A stretch of 64,000 nucleotides of DNA from Phocaeicola coprophilus (GTDB lineage Bacteria; Bacteroidota; Bacteroidia; Bacteroidales; Bacteroidaceae): contig JACJJM010000015.1 of the NCBI GenBank assembly GCA_016900015.1, positions 28,342 through 92,341 on the forward strand, given 5' to 3'. The position numbers and the translations under genes were made by a program. Below the pieces are notes generated by a model. That model was not told the DNA's origin. It was given only the letters and a program-made list of their open reading frames with translations, and did not search any database. Every line of letters starts with the position of its first letter. Position 1 is the first letter of the stretch. Of the stretch, positions 26,715 to 34,881 are shown piece after piece.

Positions 26715-27080
26715 TCAATTTCTGTCTCTCATCACATACACTTTCTTTCTATCTCTTATGACAGCCGTGATGGGTTTGTCCTTGTCTGCCACGAACGCGT
26801 CAAGTTCCGCTTTGGCTGCCGCTTTCGACAGTTCGGTCATTTTCGCATACCGCTTCACGGTGAGATATTCATGCTCATCCAGATAGGCCATTGCCATCCT
26901 GAAACGTTCCCCTTGAGTGAAACGGTTACTGACATGGACTGTCACTGCCGGTCCCGACACAACTGTCACCACCCGATACGGATGATGATACCGACGCCAA
27001 CGCTGCGCATTCGCCGTGCCGCATGAAAGAATGACGACTATCGCCATTATCACCATCTTCAATTTTCCTGTTGGTCTCAT
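26715..27080 (-). CDS. Small exported protein of the sigma cluster
   Basis: A 121-residue protein with a signal peptide ending CGTANAQ. The short mature part is basic and aromatic (RWRRYHHPYRVVTVVSGPAV), then helical (ERFRMAMAYLDEHEYLTVKR), ending KKVYVMRDRN. I do not recognise a named family. I chose the ATG at 27078-27080. It is the first gene of the cluster, 5 bases before the His-rich lipoprotein gene. The His/Tyr-rich N-terminus fits a metal-related theme but proves nothing. Confidence 0.58.
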   Translation of the reverse strand: MRPTGKLKMVIMAIVVILSCGTANAQRWRRYHHPYRVVTVVSGPAVTVHVSNRFTQGERFRMAMAYLDEHEYLTVKRYAKMTELSKAAAKAELDAFVADKDKPITAVIRDRKKVYVMRDRN

Positions 27081-27380
27081 AATTTTCAATGCTTAAATTA
27101 TACATTTATGTTTTCAGCCTCTGTCCGCAAGGTTGTTTGAGCGGACGTTCTACATAGAAGACCCGGCAATGAAATGAAAGTAAAATTGGACATGCAATCT
27201 TTTACGGAGGCTGACAACTGAGAGGCAATGTGTCTTCCTGTCCTTCACCCTAAAAAGATTTTACAACACCTGTCACCTGACCCGACCATGGCATCCCGCG
27301 ACAGTGTCTACACCCCGAAGTCCGACCCGGCGAACCATACAGCCCGTCCCCCCTGCAAAACCACCCTCTTGTCATGACCT

Positions 27381-27443
27381 GACTATCGCGATTCACTCTG
27401 TGTCACAATCGCGAGAATGAAGTGCAGTGAATCGCGATAGTCA
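27381..27443. repeat. Palindromic TCGCGATTCACT repeat (copy 1)
   Basis: GACTATCGCGATTCACT (left) and AGTGAATCGCGATAGTC (right) are exact inverse arms. A further AATCGCGAGAATGA lies between them. A related, longer block lies at 37438-37520. Both are followed by the GGAAAGGAGGGTAGCC repeat. Confidence 0.7.
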
Positions 27444-27494
27444 GCCAACGACTTTCCCGGACAGAAATCCCCCTCAACCTTCCCCTTTACTCCG

Positions 27495-27572
27495 GCCGAG
27501 AGCGGCTTCCTTTCCGTGGTCGGACGCCCTCCTTTCCGCTCCTGGCTACCCTCCTTTGCGGACACAAGCAAA
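27495..27572. repeat. GGAAAGGAGGGTAGCC interspersed repeat (copy 1)
   Basis: Read on the complement, CAAAGGAGGGTAGCC, then GTCCGACCACGGAAAGGAAG, match the plus strand at 37566-37645 nearly base for base, and 50351-50418 more loosely. It lies in the 667-base gap between the sigma cluster and araA. The first part of that gap (27081-27380) shows nothing else I can name. Confidence 0.65.
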
Positions 27573-27654
27573 ACTGAAGGCTTCTCAAAACAGATTGTAA
27601 GGGTCGCAAATACACCCTTATCTTTTAAAAAATATAAATAAACAGAAAATAACT

Positions 27655-27687
27655 CCGTAGTTTTTCGAAAGTCTAAAGATTACTACG
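27655..27687. promoter_or_regulatory. Candidate operator upstream of araA
   Basis: CGTAGT (27655-27660) and ACTACG (27682-27687) form an inverted repeat 60 bases before the araA start. A second one, TAAGGGT/ACCCTTA, lies at 27597-27619. Arabinose genes in Bacteroides are known to be controlled by an AraR regulator at palindromic sites. I cannot match its exact consensus from memory, so this is a candidate only. Confidence 0.35.
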
Positions 27688-27747
27688 TACTTTTAAACTT
27701 TGAAAACGACAAACAAGAACACTATATAACCAATAAAATACAATACT

Positions 27748-29253
27748 ATGGCTTTTGAAAATTATGAAGTATGGTTTGTCACCGGAGCACAGCTCCTTTA
27801 TGGTGGTGACGCAGTAATCGCAGTGGATGCACATTCCAATGAAATGGTAGCCGGCCTGAACGCTTCCGGCAAATTACCGGTCAAAGTGGTCTATAAAGGC
27901 ACGGTAAATTCTTCCAAGGAAGTGGAGACAGTGTTCAAAGCTGCCAACAATGATGATAAATGTATTGGCGTCATCACTTGGATGCATACTTTCTCACCTG
28001 CCAAGATGTGGATTCACGGCTTGCAGCAATTCAACAAACCGCTGCTCCATCTGCATACACAATTCAACAAGGAAATCCCCTGGGACACGATGGACATGGA
28101 CTTCATGAACTTGAACCAATCAGCTCATGGCGACCGTGAGTTCGGACATATCTGCACCCGTATGCGTATCCGCCGCAAAGTGGTGGTCGGCTATTGGAAA
28201 GACGAAAAGACACTGGAACGCATCGCCGTATGGATGCGTGTCTGCGCCGGATGGGCTGACGCACACGACATGCTCATCATCCGCTTCGGCGACCAGATGA
28301 ACAATGTGGCCGTGACTGACGGAGACAAGGTGGAAGCTGAACAACGTCTGGGATACCATGTAGACTATTGCCCGGTAAACGACTTGATGGAGTATTATAA
28401 AAAAGTGACCGACGAAGAAGCCAAAGCTTTAGTGGACACTTATTTCAAAGAATACGAACACGACCCCAAACTGGAAGACAACAGAACCGTCGAATATGAG
28501 AAAATCTGGAATGCAGCAAAAGCTGAAATCGCCCTGCGCCGCATCCTGAAAGACAAAGGAGCCAAAGGCTTCACGACCAACTTCGACGACCTCGGCCTCT
28601 TCGACCAAATCCCCGGCCTGGCCTCACAACGCCTGATGGCCGAAGGCTATGGTTTCGGAGCTGAAGGCGACTGGAAATCTGCAGCCCTCTACCGCACCGT
28701 GTGGTTCATGACCCAAGGCATGACAAACGGCTGCTCTTTCCTGGAAGACTACACCCTCCACTTCGACGGTGAAAGAAGCGCCATCCTCCAGGCACACATG
28801 CTGGAAGTATGTCCTCTTATCGCAGAACACAGACCCAAACTGGAAGTACACCGTCTGGCCATCGGCGTCGACAGCCAGACGGCCCGCATCGTGTTCACTT
28901 CCAAGCAAGGCCCGGGCGTGACGGCTACAATCGTGGATCTTGGCAACCGCTTCCGCCTGATTGTGAACGACGTGGAATGCATCAAATCAAAACCGCTGCC
29001 TAAACTTCCCGTGGCTTCAGCTCTCTGGATTCCGATGCCCAACTTCGAAGTCGGTGCCGGTGCATGGATTCTCGCCGGAGGTACTCACCACTCCTGCTTC
29101 TCATTTGACCTGACTCCTGAATATTGGGAAGACTATGCAGAAATCGCAGGCATCGAAATGGTACACATTGACAAAAACACGACCATCAGCTGCTTCAAGA
29201 AAGAGCTGCGCATGAATGAAGTGTACTACATGCTGAATAAAGCACTCTGCTAA
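27748..29253 (+). CDS. araA: L-arabinose isomerase
   Basis: AraA converts L-arabinose to L-ribulose with Mn2+. The 501-residue protein is full length for the family. Hallmarks include VWFVTGAQLLYGGDAV at the N-terminus, TWMHTFSPAKMWIHGL (about 78-93) and HTQFNKEIPW. The catalytic Glu lies in GYGFGAEGDWK and GCSFLEDYTLHF, and the His ligands in LEVCPLIAEHRP and GGTHHSCFSFD. It heads the order araA-FGGY kinase-transketolase-rpiB, all on the plus strand. A long gap with two palindromes precedes it, and a hairpin separates it from the kinase. Confidence 0.96.
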   Translation: MAFENYEVWFVTGAQLLYGGDAVIAVDAHSNEMVAGLNASGKLPVKVVYKGTVNSSKEVETVFKAANNDDKCIGVITWMHTFSPAKMWIHGLQQFNKPLLHLHTQFNKEIPWDTMDMDFMNLNQSAHGDREFGHICTRMRIRRKVVVGYWKDEKTLERIAVWMRVCAGWADAHDMLIIRFGDQMNNVAVTDGDKVEAEQRLGYHVDYCPVNDLMEYYKKVTDEEAKALVDTYFKEYEHDPKLEDNRTVEYEKIWNAAKAEIALRRILKDKGAKGFTTNFDDLGLFDQIPGLASQRLMAEGYGFGAEGDWKSAALYRTVWFMTQGMTNGCSFLEDYTLHFDGERSAILQAHMLEVCPLIAEHRPKLEVHRLAIGVDSQTARIVFTSKQGPGVTATIVDLGNRFRLIVNDVECIKSKPLPKLPVASALWIPMPNFEVGAGAWILAGGTHHSCFSFDLTPEYWEDYAEIAGIEMVHIDKNTTISCFKKELRMNEVYYMLNKALC

Positions 29254-29268
29254 CACAACCAACGAATA

Positions 29269-29321
29269 TCCGCAAAGCCCCTCACGGTCGACAAAAGACT
29301 CCTGAAAACGGGCTTTGCGGA
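29269..29321 (+). terminator. Hairpin between araA and the FGGY kinase gene
   Basis: TCCGCAAAGCCC and GGGCTTTGCGGA form a perfect 12-bp stem with a 29-base loop. There is no strong T-run, so it may be an attenuator or mRNA-stability hairpin that sets araA above the kinase rather than a full stop. Confidence 0.5.
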
Positions 29322-29370
29322 CATTCTCATATATACCTTTTATATAAACCTTAAATTGGCAGGTTTTAAT

Positions 29371-30969
29371 ATGAAATTAGATGCAAAGTCAACAATCGAA
29401 ACAGGAAAAGCCATTCTGGGTATCGAACTTGGTTCCACACGCATCAAGGCTGTTTTGATTGACCAGGAAAACAAACCGATAGCCCAAGGAAGCCACAGCT
29501 GGGAGAACCAGTTGGTCGACGGCTTATGGACATACAGCCTTGACGCCATCTGGCATGGACTGCAAGATTGCTATGCCGACCTCCGCGCCAATGTCCAAAA
29601 GCAATACGGCATCGAGATAGAATCACTGGCAGCCATGGGTGTCAGTGCCATGATGCACGGTTACATGGCATTCAATGAAAAGGCTGAAATCCTTGCTCCA
29701 TTCCGCACTTGGAGAAACACCAACACGGGACGGGCGGCAGCCGAACTGTCTGAGCTGTTTGTCTATAACATACCTTTAAGATGGAGCATTTCACACTTGT
29801 ATCAAGCCATCCTGAACGACGAGCCACACGTCAAGGACATCCATTACCTGACGACACTGGCCGGTTACGTGCATTGGCAGCTGACAGGGGAAAAGGTGCT
29901 CGGGATAGGCGACGCCTCAGGCATGCTCCCCATCGACACCTCGACCAAGGACTACTCTGCCCAGATGATAGAGAAGTTTGACAAGCTAATCGCACCTAAA
30001 GGATATGGCTGGAAGGTAAAAGACATTCTCCCCAAGGTGCTGCTCGCCGGAGCTGATGCTGGCATGCTGACCACAGAAGGAGCTAAACGGCTGGACGTGT
30101 CCGGACATCTGAAAGCCGGCATACCTGTTTGTCCTCCCGAAGGAGACGCAGGCACAGGCATGGTGGCCACCAATGCTGTCAAGCAGCGCACAGGAAACGT
30201 GTCTGCCGGCACATCTTCTTTCTCCATGATTGTGTTGGAAAAAGAACTGTCGAAGCCCTATGAAATGATTGACATGGTGACCACACCTGACGGAAGTCTG
30301 GTCGCAATGGTACACTGCAACAACTGCACCTCCGACCTCAACGCTTGGGTAAACATCTTCAAAGAATATCAAGAATTACTGGGTGTTCCGGTTAATATGG
30401 ACGAAATTTTCGGCAAACTGTACAACCACGCTCTGACTGGAGACACGGATTGCGGAGGCCTCATCTCCTACAACTACATATCAGGAGAACCTGTAACCGG
30501 ATTGGAAGAAGGACGCCCCTTGTTTGTCCGCTCGGCCAATGACAAGTTTAATCTGGCAAATTTCATGCGTGCTCACTTGTATGCCTCTGTCGGCGTCCTT
30601 AAAATCGGCAATGACATCCTGTTCAATGATGAAAAAATCAAAGTTGACCGCATTACAGGCCACGGTGGTTTGTTTAAGACCAAAGGCGTGGGACAAAGAG
30701 TGCTGGCCGCAGCCATCAATTCACCCATCTCCGTCATGGAAACAGCCGGTGAAGGTGGAGCTTGGGGCATTGCATTGCTGGCTTCCTACCTTGTGAACAA
30801 CGCAACCGGCCAAACACTCGCAGACTTCCTCGACAAACAAGTGTTTGCCGACAACACCGGCATTGAAATCGCTCCGACAGCAGAAGACGTTGCCGGCTTC
30901 AATGCTTATATTAAGAACTACAAAGCCGGACTTCCCATCGAAGAGGCCGCTACTAAATGTAAACAATAA
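29371..30969 (+). CDS. FGGY-family carbohydrate kinase, probably L-ribulokinase
   Basis: A 532-residue FGGY sugar kinase. The N-terminal ATPase half starts with [15 protein letters not shown] (about 17-31) and includes [24 protein letters not shown], and [15 protein letters not shown]. The C-terminal half has [14 protein letters not shown] and the nucleotide-binding [16 protein letters not shown] and [13 protein letters not shown]. Databases often name such Bacteroidales proteins xylulokinase-like. Placement next to araA makes L-ribulose the most likely substrate, but no araD epimerase is present here. The ATG at 29371 lies 118 bases after araA. Confidence 0.85.
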   Translation: MKLDAKSTIETGKAILGIELGSTRIKAVLIDQENKPIAQGSHSWENQLVDGLWTYSLDAIWHGLQDCYADLRANVQKQYGIEIESLAAMGVSAMMHGYMAFNEKAEILAPFRTWRNTNTGRAAAELSELFVYNIPLRWSISHLYQAILNDEPHVKDIHYLTTLAGYVHWQLTGEKVLGIGDASGMLPIDTSTKDYSAQMIEKFDKLIAPKGYGWKVKDILPKVLLAGADAGMLTTEGAKRLDVSGHLKAGIPVCPPEGDAGTGMVATNAVKQRTGNVSAGTSSFSMIVLEKELSKPYEMIDMVTTPDGSLVAMVHCNNCTSDLNAWVNIFKEYQELLGVPVNMDEIFGKLYNHALTGDTDCGGLISYNYISGEPVTGLEEGRPLFVRSANDKFNLANFMRAHLYASVGVLKIGNDILFNDEKIKVDRITGHGGLFKTKGVGQRVLAAAINSPISVMETAGEGGAWGIALLASYLVNNATGQTLADFLDKQVFADNTGIEIAPTAEDVAGFNAYIKNYKAGLPIEEAATKCKQ

Positions 30970-30995
30970 CTGTTTGATATAAAACTAATATTCCT

Positions 30996-33005
30996 ATGAA
31001 CGACGTAAAAGTAATGAATCGCGCAGCCGACAATATCCGCATACTGGCTGCTTCTATGGTTGAAAAAGCCAAATCAGGCCATCCTGGCGGAGCTATGGGC
31101 GGCGCAGATTTTATCAACGTATTGTTCTCAGAGTTTTTGGTGTACGATCCTGAAAACCCACGCTGGGAAGGACGTGACCGTTTCTTCCTTGATCCTGGTC
31201 ACATGTCGCCAATGCTCTACTCCACACTGGCATTGACCGGCAAATTCACAATGGACGAGTTGGGACAATTCCGCCAATGGGACAGCCCGACTCCGGGACA
31301 CCCTGAAGTAAATGTCATGAGAGGTATCGAAAACACCTCAGGCCCGTTGGGACAAGGACACACCTTCGCCGTGGGTGCAGCCATCGCTGCCAAATTCTTG
31401 AAAGCACGCTTTGGTGAAGTCATGAACCAGACTATTTATGCCTATATTTCAGACGGCGGAATACAAGAAGAAATATCCCAAGGCGCAGGACGCCTGGCCG
31501 GTCACCTGGGCCTCGACAACCTGATCATGTTTTATGACTCCAACGACATCCAACTCTCCACTCCGTGTAATGCAGTCACAAGTGAAAACGTAGCCCAGAA
31601 ATATGCAGCATGGAACTGGAAAGTCATCGAAATCAATGGCAACGATGTCGAACAAATCCGTCAAGCACTGCGTGAGGCTCAAGCCGAAACTGAACGTCCG
31701 ACCCTCATCATCGGCAAGACCATCATGGGAAAAGGCGCACGCAAAGCCGACAACTCAAGCTACGAAGCCGACTGCGCCACTCATGGTGCGCCCCTCGGTG
31801 ACGGAGCATATATCAACACCATCAAGAACCTGGGCGGCAATCCTGACGACCCATTCCACATCTTCCCTGAAGTCGCAGAGCTGTATGCCAAGCGTGCAGA
31901 AGAGCTGAAAGGCATCGTGGCAGAACGATATGCTGCCAAAGCAGCTTGGGCAAAGGCAAATCCTGAACTAGCCGCCAAGATGGAAGCCTGGTTCAACAAC
32001 GCCGTACCGGCAGTCGACTGGGCCGGAATCCAGCAAAAACCCAATTCGGCCACTCGCGGTGCATCTGCAACGGTGCTGGGCGCATTGGCAACCCAAGTGG
32101 AAAACATGATTGTCGCTTCAGCCGACCTTTCCAACTCGGATAAGACCGACGGCTTCTTGAAGAAAACCCACGCATTTGCAAAGGGCGACTTTACAGGTGC
32201 CTTCCTGCAAGCTGGCGTATCTGAACTGACCATGGCTTGTTGCTGCATGGGTATGGCCCTTCATGGAGGCGTCATCGCTGCATGTGCTACCTTCTTCGTA
32301 TTCTCCGACTACATGAAGCCTGCCGTACGTATGGCTGCCTTGATGGAACTTCCAGTGAAATTCATCTGGACGCACGATGCATTCCGTGTAGGCGAAGACG
32401 GCCCTACTCACGAACCTGTGGAACAAGAAGCTCAAATCCGCCTGATGGAAAAACTGAAAAACCACAAAGGACACAACTCCATGCTGGTTCTCCGTCCAGC
32501 AGACGCAGAAGAAACAACTGTCGCATGGCGTTTGGCTATGGAAAACACCAAGACTCCGACAGCGCTCATCTTCTCTCGTCAGAACATTAACAATCTGCCC
32601 GAAGGCAATGACTACAGCCAAGTGGCCAAAGGCGCATACATCGTGGCCGGTTCTGATGAAAATCCGGACATCACGCTCGTAGCTTCCGGTTCTGAAGTCT
32701 CCACCTTACTCGCAGGAACAGAATTGCTCCGTAAAGAAGGCATCAAAGTGCGCGTCGTTTCCGTTCCTTCAGAGGGACTGTTCCGCAGCCAAAGCAAGGA
32801 ATACCAAGAATCCATCCTCCCCAAGAATGCCAAGATTTTCGGCATGACAGCCGGACTGCCTGTGACACTTGAAGGATTGGTGGGAGCCAATGGAAAAGTC
32901 TTCGGTATGGAATCTTTCGGTTTCTCTGCTCCTTACAAGGTGCTGGATGAAAAACTCGGATTTACGGCTGAAAACGTCTACAAGCAGGTGAAAGACATGC
33001 TCTAA
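30996..33005 (+). CDS. tkt: Transketolase
   Basis: Thiamine-diphosphate enzyme moving two-carbon units between sugar phosphates in the non-oxidative pentose phosphate pathway. The 669-residue product has KSGHPGGAMGGADF near the N-terminus and the diphosphate-binding YISDGGIQEEISQGAGRLAG (about 149-168). The catalytic Glu lies in DLSNSDKTDGF to QAGVSELTMACCCMGMALHG, and the pyrimidine-site DAFRVGEDGPTHEPVEQEAQ also matches. The length is normal. It is 26 bases after the kinase gene, so the arabinose-derived pentose phosphate feeds straight to this enzyme. A terminator hairpin follows. Confidence 0.96.
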   Translation: MNDVKVMNRAADNIRILAASMVEKAKSGHPGGAMGGADFINVLFSEFLVYDPENPRWEGRDRFFLDPGHMSPMLYSTLALTGKFTMDELGQFRQWDSPTPGHPEVNVMRGIENTSGPLGQGHTFAVGAAIAAKFLKARFGEVMNQTIYAYISDGGIQEEISQGAGRLAGHLGLDNLIMFYDSNDIQLSTPCNAVTSENVAQKYAAWNWKVIEINGNDVEQIRQALREAQAETERPTLIIGKTIMGKGARKADNSSYEADCATHGAPLGDGAYINTIKNLGGNPDDPFHIFPEVAELYAKRAEELKGIVAERYAAKAAWAKANPELAAKMEAWFNNAVPAVDWAGIQQKPNSATRGASATVLGALATQVENMIVASADLSNSDKTDGFLKKTHAFAKGDFTGAFLQAGVSELTMACCCMGMALHGGVIAACATFFVFSDYMKPAVRMAALMELPVKFIWTHDAFRVGEDGPTHEPVEQEAQIRLMEKLKNHKGHNSMLVLRPADAEETTVAWRLAMENTKTPTALIFSRQNINNLPEGNDYSQVAKGAYIVAGSDENPDITLVASGSEVSTLLAGTELLRKEGIKVRVVSVPSEGLFRSQSKEYQESILPKNAKIFGMTAGLPVTLEGLVGANGKVFGMESFGFSAPYKVLDEKLGFTAENVYKQVKDML

Positions 33006-33028
33006 ACACAAAAAGAGACACCCACTAA

Positions 33029-33075
33029 AAGGAGTTAAAGCACCCTCACGAATAAAGGCTCTGCTTTAACTCCTT
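33029..33075 (+). terminator. Terminator after tkt
   Basis: AAGGAGTTAAAGCA and TGCTTTAACTCCTT form a perfect 14-bp stem with a 19-base loop, followed by CTTCTTATATTTG. The T-run is interrupted. Confidence 0.7.
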
Positions 33076-33080
33076 CTTCT

Positions 33081-33088
33081 TATATTTG
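33081..33088 (+). promoter_or_regulatory. -7 box for rpiB
   Basis: TATATTTG is a perfect TAnnTTTG, just after the tkt terminator and 56 bases before rpiB. No TTG stands at the 20-base position, so the promoter is incomplete by consensus. Confidence 0.4.
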
Positions 33089-33143
33089 TCCATACAGATT
33101 TTAATTCCGAAATTTGCCCAACTATAAAAACAAAAAACACATC

Positions 33144-33584
33144 ATGGATACTAAAGTTATAGGATTGGCTTCCGACCATGCCGGATTCGAATTGAAACAA
33201 TTCGTAAAACAATGGTTGGACGAGCACCACATGCCATACAAAGACTATGGCACATACACGACAGAAAGTTGTGACTATCCCGACTTCGGACATGCACTCG
33301 CCAAAGGCATCGAAAACGGAGAATGCTATCCGGGCATCGCCATCTGTGGCAGCGGAGAAGGCATCAGCATGACACTCAACAAACATCAGAGCATCCGTGC
33401 CGGACTGTGCTGGATACCGGAAATAGCCCATCTCTGCCGGCAACACAATGATGCTAATGTCTTAGTCATGCCTGGACGTTTCATTGATACTGCAACAGCG
33501 TCCGCCATCATGGAAGAATTTTTCAATACAGAATTTGAAGGAGGCCGCCACCAAAAACGCATAGACAAAATGCCCTTAAAATAA
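33144..33584 (+). CDS. rpiB: Ribose-5-phosphate isomerase B
   Basis: RpiB interconverts ribose 5-phosphate and ribulose 5-phosphate. The 146-residue protein is of the LacAB/RpiB type. LASDHAGFELKQFV (about 7-20) holds the conserved Asp-His, and ICGSGEGISMTLNK holds the catalytic Cys. RPGxCW-type RAGLCWIPEIAHLCRQHNDA and NVLVMPGR match the substrate-binding region. The ATG at 33144 is chosen over an upstream in-frame ATG at 33114 because the family N-terminus begins there. It follows tkt, which supports a pentose-use unit. Confidence 0.94.
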   Translation: MDTKVIGLASDHAGFELKQFVKQWLDEHHMPYKDYGTYTTESCDYPDFGHALAKGIENGECYPGIAICGSGEGISMTLNKHQSIRAGLCWIPEIAHLCRQHNDANVLVMPGRFIDTATASAIMEEFFNTEFEGGRHQKRIDKMPLK

Positions 33585-33622
33585 CTTATTAACCAACCTT
33601 TTTAAATTTAGGAACAAACGTT

Positions 33623-34105
33623 ATGGCCATGCACAATTGGTTTGAATGCAAAATACGCTACGAGAAAACTCTCGAAAACGGGATGAACAAAAAAGTAACC
33701 GAACCTTACCTAGTCGATGCCTTGAGCTTTACTGAAGCAGAAGCACGCATCATCGAAGAAATGACTCCATTCATCAGTGGAGAGTTTACTGTGTCCGACA
33801 TCAGACGTGCCAACTACAGTGAACTGTTTTCTTCAGAAGAAGAGGCTGCTGACCGCTGGTTCAAGTGCAAGCTCTACTTCATCACCTTGGATGAAAAGAG
33901 CGGAGCTGAAAAGAAAACAGCAATCCAAGTACTTGTACAAGCAGCAGACTTGCGCGATGCCGTAAAGAAACTGGACGAAGGCATGAAAGGAACAATGGCT
34001 GACTACTCCATTGCCTCTGTCGCTGAAACTGCCATCATGGACGTGTATCCCTATTCGGCAGAACCCGACGTAAAGCCGGAATTCCCTGATGCTGACAAAC
34101 GGTAG
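33623..34105 (+). CDS. DUF4494 family protein
   Basis: A 160-residue cytosolic protein I recognise as DUF4494, conserved in Bacteroidetes and of unknown function. Typical segments are HNWFECKIRYEKTLENG, VTEPYLVDALSFTEAEARII, WFKCKLYFITLDEKSGAEKK and DLRDAVKKLDEGMKGTMADY. The last is part of a duplicated alpha/beta pattern, with two halves that each begin with a WF-CK-Y motif. It is 38 bases after rpiB and 24 bases before the YggS-type gene, so it is probably cotranscribed with both. Confidence 0.8.
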   Translation: MAMHNWFECKIRYEKTLENGMNKKVTEPYLVDALSFTEAEARIIEEMTPFISGEFTVSDIRRANYSELFSSEEEAADRWFKCKLYFITLDEKSGAEKKTAIQVLVQAADLRDAVKKLDEGMKGTMADYSIASVAETAIMDVYPYSAEPDVKPEFPDADKR

Positions 34106-34129
34106 GTGATAATAATTTCTAAAAACACT

Positions 34130-34798
34130 ATGAACATTCAAGCAAATCTGAAGGAAGTGCTTTCCGAACTGCCGGCAAATGTCCGCCTTGTTGCAGTCTC
34201 CAAGTTTCACCCTCAAGAGGCCATCATGGAAGCCTATCAAGCGGGACAACGCATCTTTGGAGAAAGCAAGGTGCAGGAAATGACTGAAAAATATGAAGCC
34301 TTGCCCAAAGACATCCAGTGGCATTTCATCGGACACCTTCAAACCAACAAAATCAAGTATATGGCTCCTTACGTAGCCATGATTCATGGAGTCGACTCCT
34401 ACAAGCTATTGGCAGACATAAACAAACAAGCTGCAAAATGCAACCGTCGAATTCCGTGTCTGCTTCAACTGCACATCGCACAAGAAGAAACTAAATTTGG
34501 TTTCAGCTTTGATGAATGTACAGCCATGCTAGAAACAGAAAATTGGAAATCACTTGACCACGTCGCTTTGCAAGGGGTCATGGGAATGGCCAGCAACACA
34601 GACAACATGGAACAAGTAAAGAACGAATTCCAGTCACTGCACACCTATTTCCAGCAAATAAAAAAACAATTCTTTGCCGACGCTCCAGACTTCAAGGAAA
34701 TATCCATGGGTATGAGCCATGACTATCCAATCGCACTCCAAGAAGGGTCCACGATGATACGGGTCGGAAGCAAGATATTTGGAGAAAGGGTCTACTGA
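34130..34798 (+). CDS. YggS/PROSC family PLP-homeostasis protein
   Basis: A 222-residue PLP-binding protein of the YggS family, which buffers pyridoxal phosphate rather than acting as a racemase. The PLP lysine is Lys25 in LVAVSKFHP. Other hallmarks are RIFGESKVQEM, WHFIGHLQTNKIKYM, MIHGVDSYKLL and the phosphate-binding end SMGMSHDYPIAL...GSTMIRVGSKIFGER. The ATG at 34130 is used. The name 'alanine racemase N-terminal domain protein' often given to these is misleading. The gene precedes the promoter of the acyl-CoA ligase gene. Confidence 0.92.
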   Translation: MNIQANLKEVLSELPANVRLVAVSKFHPQEAIMEAYQAGQRIFGESKVQEMTEKYEALPKDIQWHFIGHLQTNKIKYMAPYVAMIHGVDSYKLLADINKQAAKCNRRIPCLLQLHIAQEETKFGFSFDECTAMLETENWKSLDHVALQGVMGMASNTDNMEQVKNEFQSLHTYFQQIKKQFFADAPDFKEISMGMSHDYPIALQEGSTMIRVGSKIFGERVY

Positions 34799-34825
34799 CC
34801 CTTTCTCTTTTTCTATAATTTAGTT

Positions 34826-34856
34826 GCCCACTATAGTTTTATATTATAAATTTGCA
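34826..34856 (+). promoter_or_regulatory. Promoter for the acyl-CoA ligase gene
   Basis: TTG (34826-34828) and TAAATTTG (34849-34856) are exactly 20 bases apart, 26 bases upstream of the ATG at 34882. Confidence 0.65.
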
Positions 34857-34881
34857 CACATACTAACTAAATGTGCAAACT

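Noticed and set aside
27383..27571. Small basic protein (AKEGSQERKGGRPTTERKP)
   Set aside because: The same peptide appears at 37565 only because both lie in the interspersed repeat. There is no start context or independent support.
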